This document shows positions 10,342-23,500 of a DNA stretch of 64,000 nucleotides, piece by piece; within the stretch, counting starts at the first letter, position 1; every line of letters begins with the position of its first letter. The notes beneath the pieces were generated by a model, which was not told where the DNA came from, ran no database searches, and saw nothing but the letters and a program-made list of their open reading frames with translations. Origin of the DNA: Bimastos eiseni (Eukaryota; Annelida; Clitellata; Crassiclitellata; Lumbricidae). The translations under genes were made by a program, and so were the position numbers. The stretch covers positions 20,900,854 through 20,964,853 of the forward strand of contig OY365813.1 of the NCBI GenBank assembly GCA_959347315.1. Direction: 5' to 3'.

Positions 10342-13300
10342 TTATAGCAGCCGTTGGTTCAGTTGCGGAGCAGCAGCTGGAATTGATGTGGGAGCTGCAG
10401 TTGGAGCATCAGTTGGAATTGGAGAGGCTGAGGGAGCAGCAGTTGTATTATCAGTTGGAGCGGCTCTTAGGGCCGCAGCTGTTACAGCCGCTGGAGTGGT
10501 TGTCGCCAATAGATGCTCGTTCGCAACTGAGTGAAGAGGGTATTGTCCAGCTTTGCAGCCAAGGAATCCGCTGAAGTCGTCCAAATCAAAGGACCATGCC
10601 ATCCAACCAGAGAATCCGTTTGCCCTGATGTATTCAACCTGTTGAAAAATAAAGACGGTTTTCACTTTCAGTCGATCAGAAGTCATACACCAAACAAGGC
10701 ATTGAATTTTCGTTGAATTTTCGATGCATGCATTTTCCTTAAACAAGCACAGTTGCTCCACTGATCTAAGCCACAATTCAACTCATTTTTGAAAACAATG
10801 TAATTGCTGAAATCTGAATTTGTATGCGAACATTTCCCATAACTACGTATGAGACCAAAATGAGTGCAATATTATGAAATAACCACGTGTGCGCCCCTCC
10901 TAAGTCGGTAAATCATAAGGCTGTCAATGGGTACTCGGGTACCGTGCCCGTCCGATGCAGACTGCCCGGGCAATGAAGTCTGTTCTCTGGTGCCCGACAT
11001 TCCGTTTACTTTCGCAATGTGCTACATATCTTAAAAAAATGTCTGTGCGGTCGGTTATCCGGGTATCCGCTACGTGAATCGACGGTCGTGATTTCAAAAT
11101 TTCAACAGCCCTAGTAAATCTTAGCGAGCTCGGTAAGGCCACCTTAAATCGGACCCGCCGCCACCTCCTCCTGCACCTCCCATTCCCCAACTCCTTCCAC
11201 TTCTTCCTAGACCACCTCCTGTTCTAACTCCTCCTCCAAGGGAACATCGCCCGTAAAATGCTTACAGCGATCTGACGAATAACATAATCATGAAAAAGCG
11301 TAACGAAAAATGTACCGCATATGCATTACATTCCTGTTTCATTATAAACATTAAAATTCGTTCTGACAAATGTCTGATGTCACTTAATCTTGTTCATTAC
11401 CTACAATATCTTTATTACATTAGAATAATCTAATAATCTTCTTGTATTTTATATTCTGCTCCATTAAAGCTTGGGTCTCATCCCTTTAAACTTGAAAATC
11501 CGCCATGACTTGCCTTTGATTTTCTTTAAAATCAGAAAGAAATCAGATAGGAACATGTACGTGTTTGAATTACAACGTGGCATTTCTAGCGAAAACTGAT
11601 TTCCGACTGTGAAATTGCTCGAATCGACTACCTATCGATGTCTGCAGCATACAAATACAGGAGTCATAGCAGCCACTAGGTAAGATTTGATTAGATTGCA
11701 TACCTTAATCTGAATACTCTGTTCGTCTCCGAATCCAACCCACTGGTCGTCTTTGTATGCATAGGGCTCCTGGTGTTCATTGGACCAGACTTTGGTAGCT
11801 CCATTATGCAACGCAAAGCAAATCTGCCGACGACAACATTTCGTATGATGGTAGACAATATAACTTGCAATTAAAAAACATTAGTTTTGGTTACCATTTG
11901 AAAAATGACTAGACTGAAATTTTTGAAAGAAACGAAATAAATTAATTCCTAAATCTTCTTTAGTTTTCTGCCATGTCGGCAGGTTCATAATTATGACCAA
12001 TGTCGCCACTTCTCTCTGTTCTGGGCTTCCTAAATTCCTAAATACAAACAAGTAAGGCTCCACTGAAAGAAAACGAGGCTCTTATATACCTCGTAGTAAG
12101 ACAACAAGCCGGCTTCTCCGGTGTACTCTCCTGCTTTGCATGGACCATTTACTGGAGCGCCAAGACCATTCTGAGCTGGGTCCGCCAGTGTGAAACACAC
12201 GCCAAAAGTTGCGAGTCCCAATACCAGTTTATCTTTTGGGGCGCCGAGTTCAACCCAATAGCTGGCTGACCAGTCCTGCAAACACGAAAATGATTAATTT
12301 AAGCATTTTGCATGAATCTTATTCATAATATCGAGATTTGTTCAGTGCTGAATAGTGTTCAGTCGAGGAGCACGGCATAATATGCATTTTCAGAGGCAAT
12401 TAGCCAAAACAATCATCCACAAGAAGTTTTGGATCCTGGTCTAAATTCAAGGATTTGGGAAGCAGACAGAAACATGTACGTGTTTGTATGCATGTATTCA
12501 CGATTGTATGTATGCATAAATATTGTATGTTTGCATGTATTTTCAGTTTGGAACAAACTCTTCTAAAAGATGCAACTGTTGCTGAGGAGGTATACACTTT
12601 TATTTTGATTTGTATCGCCGTGGTAAGCTGGTAACCTCTTCGAGTAGACTTCTTGAGAGGGCGCAATAAGAATTGTGCGCACATTGAACACAAATTCGAT
12701 AGAAACAAATAATTTGTATTTACAAACCACATTTCGTGTGCGACTGTAGCCAATCTGGTCTGCTCGTGGGTAAAGCGGAGCATTCGGTCCAGTTACATTG
12801 CTCTCGACACTGGTATAACCGTACGTCGTGATACTTAAAAAGTCCACAGACCTGTATGGAATATTCAAAAACAAAAAGGGTCACTAAGGCTCGCATTAAC
12901 CAGCAAGTCGAGGAAGGGTAAAAGCATAACAGCATCAATCACACAAATTGAGTTTAGTAATTTGAATTAGATGACCAGCTGCCGAAATTATGACAAGACT
13001 ATGCAATGTCAATAAGCCACATCAGGTCATGACTCATGAATTAGAACGGTTATCGGTTGATGACACTGGTCGACGTGGCATGTGGGTTAACACTGATAGA
13101 CAAGGCTCTTTTTATACTCGGTCAAAGATACTAAAACATAGCAGGACCATAGGAAATAGCAAGTCTACAGAATAGTCAGCTTGGCTACTATTGAGCCAGA
13201 ACACAACTTATAAATCATAGGAGTTGAACTAGAATAAAGAATTATACAAGAGCGAATGTATACATAGGAAGGTTTAGCACCAGTAGCTGCGACCCTTTAC

Positions 13301-14507
13301 TATCTTATGGCTTAAGAGATTTTTATCGTAACAAATGCTTACCAAGAAATTATGGGTACTTCGTATGCAGCATCAATAGTGTATTTTTCTTCGCTAACTG
13401 TAACAGTCAGAAGCAGAGGATGTTTTCCAGACGCAGCAGCCTCGTTGTCTATGGCTGTGCGAAATTCCTACAACAAAATAGAAACTGCAAACCAAAGGAC
13501 GAAGATCAAAATAACTATTTACATTTTGTGTGCGCTGGGTCCACTGTGTCAAACGTGCACAGCTTATGACATATTGACTACAACAATGTGTTATATATCA
13601 ATACCTGGATCAGAGCGGTGTATCGGTATTTATCTTCTGGAGGACTTCCTCTTGATCCTGGATATTGGAAGTCGAGATCAACTCCGTCGAAATCACGTTC
13701 TCTGCAGAATATGATGACAGAATCGATGAACGTCTTCCTATTTTCGGGTGTTGACAACATGATGGTCACCTGCCACATGCCCATGTTCCATCCTCCAACG
13801 GATATGCACACCTTCAGATCTGGCTGCTTTTCTTTCAGGGCTAATACCTGTTCATATCTAAAAATAATAATGTTTGAACAGTAGAAATAATTGATGAAGT
13901 CATTACCGGTATAAATAGTCATTCATTCATTGCGAAAATGTATATGGCGTCCTTCAAGAACCCTATTCATACTTATAAATGTTGTGATTGTTCAAACAGC
14001 CTTTGAGATGCATATAATTATGGACTCAATGTTTATACAATACTAAACATAGTTATTCATGCATAATCTCAAGATGTGTTTTCTATCGTAATGATAGTTA
14101 AATTCTGTTAAACATCCGCATGGAACAGTAAAACTCTTACATGTTACTCATTGCATGCATGTATATTTTACGTATTAATACTAATACACATACACACATG
14201 CTAGTATTAATGCATGTGTACATAACACAGATGTGTTAATGAATGAGTTTATGAGCGTAGAATACAAATCTACAAAGTTAATAGTTTCTTTGTCATCTAC
14301 GCTGAGTAAACGCGGCGTATACGTACAATCCTCCTGGAATGTCGTCGTTCCACTCGTAAGGCATGATGGTGTTGTCGGTGGAAATGATTGCGTAGGCAAA
14401 GAAGACGTGGGAGCAAAGCGAGGGATCGGCTTGGTCAGGGTAGAAGTTGGCGGGCGGTGGACGATACTGGGCCCAGTTGGTCACCCAACAGACTCTCCTG
14501 TATTCTG
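10342..14507 (-). CDS. Gene C, GH18 domain 3 and C-terminal tail
   Basis: Exons 14327-14507, 13605-13857, 13343-13467, 12728-12851, 12090-12275, 11704-11823 and 10342-10638. The SxGG strand reads [12 protein letters not shown]. The catalytic loop reads [15 protein letters not shown], so the proton-donor Glu is Gln and hydrolysis is not expected. The barrel's closing strand is conserved ([14 protein letters not shown]). The last exon continues into a Thr/Ala/Pro-rich tail and stops at QLNQRLL. Compared with gene F, a one-base shift just before the end removes a hydrophobic C-terminal segment that is still present in another frame. Exon 2 has a tandem CAGCAG acceptor. Confidence 0.8.
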
Positions 14508-17500
14508 CTGCAAAATATAGAATATTATTACCAATTCATTATCTTCGTCGGACTGTTGTAATTTATTGTGAAAAGAGTCCAGGACGAATTCGAAACTATG
14601 AACGTACAATCGTTCATTCTTATAATGCAATCGTCATAACCGCAAAGAACTGAAGCCTACTATCATTAACGTCAATGTTAAAACAAATGACCTTTTATCG
14701 AGCATGGCAGACGTTACAAAACTTAATAACAAGCACGAGCTGGGATAAAGTGAAAGCTGTAAAGAATAGCAAAAGCAGTTCGTGTGCATCTAGAAACATT
14801 AGCGAACACACAACAGCAAATACTTCATTGTAACTGAGCAAACGATGAAAATGATAATTTTATCAATGGATTAGTGTGTATTAAAAGTGTGTGTGTGTCT
14901 TTATGTATTGCAATTTAATATGTAAATTAATTTAGTAATTCGACAGCAACGAGCGTAAACAGTGATATGTTTCATCATGCGGCATGAGGTTTAACTTTGA
15001 CTAAAATTATTTGACTGCCCACTGCATTCGGTAGCTGATTCAATGAGGTGTCTTACGTTCACCATTCGAAACTGTAGTGGTTGTAGTTGCAGTGGTTGTG
15101 GTAGGTGGAATTTTAGTGGTCGTGGTAGCTGGAGGCGAAGTTGGAGTAGTTGTGCTAGGTGGAGTTGTAGTTGGAGCGGTTGTGGTAGGTGGAATTTTAG
15201 TTGTACTGGTTGCTGGAGGCGGAGTTGGAGGGGAAGTGGAAGGTGAAGTTGTAGTAGTGGCTGATGTCGTAGTAGATACCCTGCAAAATCACGATCACGA
15301 TTACATAATTCCTGAATACATGAAAACATACTTATATTTTCTGATCAAAATTAAGTCTAATTCGCTGTGTTGCTATCGATGAAACTCCGAACATTAAAAA
15401 CATGCACCAACGACTTCAGATTATCACGTTAGATAATTTCTTATCGCAAATTGATTTATATAGCAGATCATTAGTTGTTTGCGTCATGTGCAAGAAAATG
15501 CCGCCAAGTGCATTATTATCATAACTGTATTTCTAAAACTGATAAACATAATAATAAAAATAAAAATAATAATAATTTTCGTTTATTTTCAAACAGACAA
15601 CACGGCATTGCGATTACAGACATAGTGTGAACGAATTATGTCAGCAGCCATGCAAGGCGCTCATTACTCTAGGCCTACGCATCTAATTTAATTCTACCAA
15701 CACCGTCGTTACGGGCATCGAACTCGTTTCCTCAGCTACTCGCTCTATTGTGTTATCCATTAATAAGTCAAACCCAAAAATTTCATGACATGAGCCAATT
15801 TATAGATCTCAGTGATGTTTACGCTGTAGTAGACATTGGTTTTAGGTGTTCGTTAGCAGTTGAGATGAGTGGATATAGTCCAGCATTGCATCCCATGGTT
15901 CCACTGAAGTCGTCCAAATCAGGAGTCCATGCCATCCAGCCAGAATATCCATTTCTAACTATATATTCAACCTATTCAAACAGAGATACCTTGGTCAGAC
16001 ATTAATCAATCTACAATCAGCAATCGAGCAAGATGTCCAGATTCAGTAATTCATTCTGAGTTCTTCTATTGCACCTCTTTAGAACTTGTTCAGAAGCAAT
16101 CCCACTACCAGAGGCGTGGCTATGGTACTCTGCGCCCGGGGATAAACAACCAAATTGGCACCCCTTTTATAAATTATTTCAAATTTTTCAAATAAATTTA
16201 ATGTCTATTTCTACATGACTGAACAAAATTATTATTTTTTGATTTAACTGTCGCATATTCGTCAATAACGTTTCAAAGTTAGTTTTTCTCCAATTTTTCT
16301 CGTTTGATGCTTAAGAGGACCAGGGCCGCACCGAGGGGGGCCAGCGGGACCGTGGCCCAGGGAGCTAATATGGAAAGGGCGCAAATTTTAGGATGGAATA
16401 ACTTATTATTCCATAAAATGCACTATTTTCAAAATGTGGGTGCGCCAGATTGATGCTAGGCATAGGGCGCAATTATAGCTCGGTAGGCCCCGAAGAAGAC
16501 CAAGGCCGCTGGGATGACGTTGTCTCATTGAAGTTCGAAAATACGACAAAATTAGCTGGACCGCTCACAGCCTGCAATTGAAATAGCAATAATTGTTAGA
16601 AATGCGTGGATATGAAAATACATCATTTCCATTATAGATGACATGGGGGCAAGTTGGTTGTGGGAGAAAGATGGCTTCTACGCTATGAAATTACAATGGG
16701 TGGCAGCCTGGCAGGAAAGCAGTCTAACGAGAAGTTTATCGACGAGCATGTCGAGCCTGTTGTTTTGTTGAACAGCGACCAAGTGCCACAGTGCTTTATG
16801 TTGGCTTCTTACTTAAAAGTAGGTTGACCTATTCATTTCTTAAGATATTTCATTGTTATAAAATGTCGTAGGATTATATCTTAATCCATATAGATGAAAA
16901 AATAATGACACGTGGTTATTTTGTTAAGCATTTATTGCGCGTTATTACTGACGATCGTATTCAACGTAAGACTCACCTCTTTGAACATCTTATAGAATTT
17001 ATTACTCGCATCTTCAGCGTGTTTTCCAACGCAGTCCGCAGCCGAAATAAATAGATGTGTTCCCCTCCCTCCTACCACGGTAAATTTTAGCGAATTGGTT
17101 CAAGTCACTTATAATCGAATCCTTCTTCACCTCCTTATCGTATTTTTTAAAATCCTCGCGCGCTTCTTTTTTCTCCACCTCCACCTCTCTATCCACCCTT
17201 CTCTCCAACTCTTCCACCACTTCATCCACCTTTTCTATCGCTTCCTCCTGCTCGCTCAGCACATCGACCTCGTCTTCATTCCTCCACTATCTCCTCCACT
17301 TACACTTTCACCACTTCCATCACTTTCTCCACCACTTTCTCCATTTCGTCCTGCACCTTCCTTTCCAATAATCCCTCCACCTCTTCCTAGATCAGTTCCT
17401 CCTCCTCCTGATCTTGCTCCACATTCAACGGAACATCGACCGTGAAGTGCGTGTAGAAATCCGACGAATGACACAGCGCAACGAAAAATGTCACACCCTT

Positions 17501-20500
17501 CGTGACTCTTTTGTTTCGTCATAAACATTAATTGTACATTCAGTTCGTATTTTCGAATGTTTTATGAAATTTAAGTGTACTTTAAGACCATGTAATTTAC
17601 ATTAACTCTATGATTTTCTAATTATCCAGTAATCCCTTTCAATTTTAAACGCTCCTATCCGAGCATGAGACTCATCTCTTTTAACTGCACATTTGATTCG
17701 TTCTCTACTATGGCCAACCTTTGATTTTGTTGAATATGTCGGAATTAAAGACGGTACTGCTTTATAGAAACTGATTTCCGACTTTGATAATATTTTTATT
17801 CGAAGCTACCATCGACTGAAGTCGATAGCATCAAAATAAAGTAGTAATGGTAAAGGTAGACCAGATGAGGTTAAATTGCATACCTTGATTTGAATACTAG
17901 CTTCATCATCGTATCCAACCCATTGGTCATCTTTGTATGCGTAGGGCGTCTTATGTTCATCGGACCAGACATAGGTGGCTCCATCGGTAAGCACCTGGCA
18001 AATCTACAGATGGCAACCTTTCGTAGGATGGTAGACAACGTAACTTGTCAATGAAGGAACATTACAAAAAGCTTAATTAGTATTAACAAACCACATTAGT
18101 GTCCATAGTGAACGTTCGGAAATGAATAGTTAGAAACAAACGAAATTAATTGATTCTCAGATACATAATTTTAAGGTGCCACAGAAAAAATACACGGTCA
18201 TATTATACCTCGTAATAAGACAAGACACCGGATTGTTTGTTGTATGGTCCTGGATTGCAGGAACCTTTTGTTGGAGCGCCAAGTCCATTCTGACCAGAGT
18301 CCGCCAGTGTGAAACATACGCCAAACATAGCGAGTCCCAACACCAGTTTATCTTTAGGGGCACCCAATTCAACCCAATAGTTGGCTGACCAGTCCTACAA
18401 ACCCAAAAAGTAATTTATTAAGGAATTACGCACGAATATTTTTCCTGATGTCAAGATTTATTCAGTGACAATAGGAATTTAGCCGAGAAACTCAGTATAG
18501 ACAAGATTAGAGGCTTTAGTGACAACAAGAATTATTATCAACAGTATGGTTTGTCATGTCGAGCTTCTGGTCCAAGACCCAAGTACAAGAATTGCGAAGG
18601 TAGACTTTCAGACAGATGTGCACATGCATGCATGTCTTCATGTATGTATGTATGTATGTATGTATGTATATTATTGCATGTTCAGGTAGGATAAACTTGC
18701 TTACTGAATGAACACTAAGAATACATCCAGTTGAACTATGTATTTAATCTCAATTTACAGTCGTACTCGTATTGTTAAGAGTAGGGATGGTCTTAGACCC
18801 TATTTAGCTTAGTTCAACGATCTGATCTCTTGGATATATCGGAGCGACATAGGTCGGTAACCTGCGCGCATTGTAAGCACGGGATCGAAGAAGCTACTAA
18901 TTAGTATTTACGTGTGCGACTGTCGTCAGATTCGCCCGCTCGTGGGCAAAGAGTTGCATTCAATCCAGTTATGGACAAGTTGCTATCTAGCTATAAACAG
19001 TAGACACGACTAATACGCTAGTAATGGTGGGTGGTCATCAATACAATGCAACCTTAATCGTGCAAATACTGAATTGTTAATTTTTGAGCGCTCTTGCCCT
19101 AGGGGACTTATCAACTTTATTTGGGGGCGCAATCGAATTGGTTAATTAGAAGTCACTCATTAGTAGGCCTATATGCACACCATATTGCGAGTGCTTCTGT
19201 CAGCGCCTTCGTATTCCACGCCAAATTCGTCCGCTCGTGAGTAGAGAGGAGCATTCATTCCAGTTATTGTGTCCAAGGCATCGTTATAACCGTACGTCGT
19301 GACACCTAAGAAATCCACAAACCTGTAAAGAATATTTAAATACAAATTTATAATTAATTTCATGTGAACTATTTTAAGTGGCCTAATTGTGAACCGCCCT
19401 TGTGAATATTCTATTACATAACATAGCTTTGAAGAGGTTTTTAAGGCGTTTGGTCTGCTTCAGAACTGCTGCTAATAATTAGCCTGGAACTTTCAATACG
19501 GAAATAATAGAAGTATTGATTTCCTTGGCTTCCTATTAATGGCTGTGACACTGTGACAGTGACCACTATGCCATTACTATCCTCACAAGCTATTCCAACC
19601 AGCGACCGGTGCAGCATGATTTCAAGAATACATTAATATTATTTAATATCTTTTTGCAAATGTATGTCTATTTTAAAGTACTACGCAGAATTCAGAATAC
19701 TTTTCCAAAATACTTTTTTAAGAAGACTATTAAAAATACTTTTCTAAAGGACTTTTAAAAAATAAATTTAAGAAACCCACTGCGAAATTTATTATTTTAG
19801 TGCTGCAGGGTCGAATACCTCGACCAGAACTCTGTGAATAAACTCCTCCGATCGGCATTTGCCATGTCTGCACGGATACATCTATTGGCATAACGAATTT
19901 TTAATCGTATTATCTGCTAACCACGAAATTATCGATACTTCGTATGCAGCGTCGATGGTGGTCTTTTCTTTGCTAACTGTAGCAGTCAGAAGCAGAGGAG
20001 GTTTCCCAGAGAAAGCAGCCTCGTTGTCTATGGCTGTACGAAATGCCTGCAGTAAAATACAATCTGCAAACCGTAGCACAAAGATCAATATCACTACAAC
20101 CTTTCTAAGTAGTCAGAAATATTGCATTATAATTTATGGTGCGCGGTAACTTGAAACATTGCATAATAAGAGAACAAACGGCAACAGCATGGAACCAATA
20201 TCGAACCCATTTTTCCATAAAAGTACCGTATAGACAAGTAGTATGTGTTGCAGTTAACGACACTGTGTGATAGTATACACTGTGTCCCAATGAAAAGTAG
20301 ACCGCAAAAAAATGCCATAACTCGGTCAAAACTGGTACCATTTAACTGAAAGTTTTAGTACAATAATAGTAGACATAGCAACACAAAATCCTAATTTCTT
20401 TTGGAAATGTTGAAGATTCTGTCAAGCTTATGAACATTTGAAATATAGTACCGAAAGGGGAACGTTTCCAACACGCGTCTGATTGAGGAGTGGCAGCTAT

Positions 20501-23500
20501 TTCTATTTGACCTCGTGACCATCGACCGGGCCATCAAACAGTGTCGTCCACGTTTGCAGTCATGTGTACGTGAACAATGAGGATATTTTTAACGCCAGAT
20601 GTGACTAAACTTAACTTCCTAACTCCTGTTTTAGGATCCCCACGCCTCTGATGATCGACGCTACGAATGCGGGAACGATAAACGCGTATCACCAGTACGC
20701 TCCAGATTTGATAGTCAACTGAATCGAGGTCTGGACTGTTGGGCGGCCACAGCTGCGGGGATATGACGTTGGGTGTCTTTCGAGACAGAAGAGCAATAGT
20801 CTCACGTTCTCGGTGTGCAGGGACACTTATCTCATGCGCTCGTTTATGCCACTGCCGGGTTATCGGTCCACTTTTCCGGTTTCATCGATCTTCTTCAAAA
20901 GTTCCTTCGAAAACGACAGACACCAGCTTCTGTCCGGAAGTTCATCACAAACCATTTACTTCATAACCTTTTTATTACCACAATAATTAACCTAAATTTG
21001 TCCTCTCTTTAAAATGCCATGTCTCTTTATCTGTTACACCAAAACCACAAGTGACGTTCCGTCGGTACTTATAGCTCTAACGTCGACATCGGCCCGGTAT
21101 GATAAAATAAGGGCCCATGTTGGAAACTTAAAATTTTACCAGGTACGCTAAATCCTTCAATTTCTTTTGCTTGTGCTGCATCAATTTAAGCCAAGCTTTG
21201 CAGATTTATTCGAAAATGATGTGAAATACAGCACATATAATTTGATTGATATAAGTTTAATCTTCAAGCAGTTTATGCCAAACGTTTATGGGTCTACTTT
21301 TCATTGGGAAGCAGTGTAGATCATCAGTGTAGACAAATGACTTACTGGCAGGCTAATTCATTTATCATCTCCCGCATCATATCAACTACATTAAAGAATT
21401 AAATAGAATTTCTGAAGCAGGATCTCAGTTTTCAAAATATATCGAGGAGCTAGTTGTTGTTAATGAAACCTTTATTTTATATCACTCTACACCAAACAAT
21501 GTAACATTTATCAATACCTGGATCAGAGCAGTGTAGCGGTATTTGTCTTCTGGAGGACTTCCTCTTGAACCTGGATATTGGAAGTCGAGATCAACTCCGT
21601 CGAAGTCACGTTGTCTGCAGAATATGATGCAAGAATCGATGAACGTCTTCCTGTTGGCCTCTGTTGACAACATGATGGTCACCTGGGACATACCAAAGTC
21701 CCATCCTCCTACTGATATGGACACCTTGAGATCTGGCTGCTGGTTTTTCAGGGCTATGGTTTGCTCATACCTAAGACACAAATGTTTACAACCGTAACTA
21801 TCATCATTCTATCAAGTTATTTCCAGGTCTATACCATAGTTGTTCGAACAGTGTTTGAAATGCAAATACAGGCATCATTGCTAAAGAATGTTTAAATATA
21901 TTATTAGTTATGAATGCTTTCAAGATAATGCATACTCATGTTAAAGACGTGGCTGATTGAAAATTGGATGTAGTCACGTTTACGAATTCACTATAACATT
22001 TGGGTTGCCTTGTAGGAAATCTTTTTACGTTTTGCTCTTTTATATGGTTAATATTGTACATCGTTATCTATCCCCGCGCTGTCTTGTCTCTCTTCCTTTT
22101 CTTCTTTCTTCTCCTCTCTGTGTCGTTCTCTCTATTCTGTTTCCAAGACAGTAATCTACAAAGAAGTTGCTTTTATCATTTGCGGGGACAAAGCGCCATC
22201 GGACGATCTGTGTTATAAACAATTTTCTCGACCATGGTTCATACATTCATCTGCTCCCGCAATGACTATTGTTACTCATTACTCATCGGCCTAACAAGAC
22301 TCCACCTCACACCGCTCCAGTCTGTACTCAACGCAGCTGCTCGTTTGATTGTCCGTCTTCTTCGTTTCTCACATATCTACTTTCATGACTGAACATCTTC
22401 ACTGGCTTCCTCTAACTGATAGGATTTAGTTAAAAGTCCTCTTTCTTACATGCAAAGTGTTTGTGGGTCAAGCTCCACGCTATCGTTGTGATGTTATCAG
22501 GCAACCTATCTCGGCTACCTCTGAACGTCCTCTCCGCTCTTTTAGACCGTCAGGACCTTCTAGTACCTCGGTCTAGAACTGTCACAGCTCAGCATCGTGC
22601 CTATGCCTCTGTTGGCTCTTTGCTAAGGAACAGTCTTCCTGCTGTGACTCGTGCTGCAATCTGATCTCGTAGCACAAGTGTTTCTCCTCGTTCTCTTAAG
22701 CCATTTCTTTTCTCTAGGGGTTTTTCGCACTTGGAGCGCCTCTGATTAGGTTGTATTGTGAGAGGAGCTTTATAGATCCATTAATAGAATAGAATTGATT
22801 AGAATAGAATGACACATAACAACATATTATATTGTATGAATGCGATAACGGACAATGCGAATTCTACATAATGTATCGACACTCGAATGTTAATCACTGC
22901 ATGCATGTACGTTTTTATACTTACGTATTTACATTTATACATGCTCTTGCGTATATAACTACGTAATGTATGCACGAATTAGTGCAAGAAGTCTACTAAA
23001 AAAACAGTTTATTTATCAACTACTCAGAGTTAACGGAATGTGTACGTACAGTCCTCCTGGTGTGTCATCGTTCCACTCGTACGGACTAATTCTGTTGCTG
23101 GAGTCAATGATTGCGAAGGCAAAGAAGACGTGAGAGCAAAGAGAGGGATCGATTTGGTCAGGGAAGAATGTGGCGGGCGGTGGACGATACTGGGCCCAGT
23201 TGGTCACCCAACAGACTCTCTTATATTCTGTTGTAAAATAGAATTACAAAGTCAGTGTTTCCTAGGACCAATGGTATTGTAATTTATTGTGAAAAGACTC
23301 CAGAGCCGATATGAAAGTTATGAACGTACAATGCTCTGATTATCGTCCCACAAGACGAAAGCTTGCTACATAAAACGAAAGCTGCAAAGAATAACAGAAG
23401 CACATCGTATGCAGCTAGAAATATATTAAGCGAGCACACAATAGCCAATACTTCATACGAAACTGACCATCATAATATTATCATATAATTATACATAAGT

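Noticed and set aside
20739..21012. Plus-strand proteins inside the mariner-like element
   Set aside because: The recognisable transposase signature is on the minus strand.
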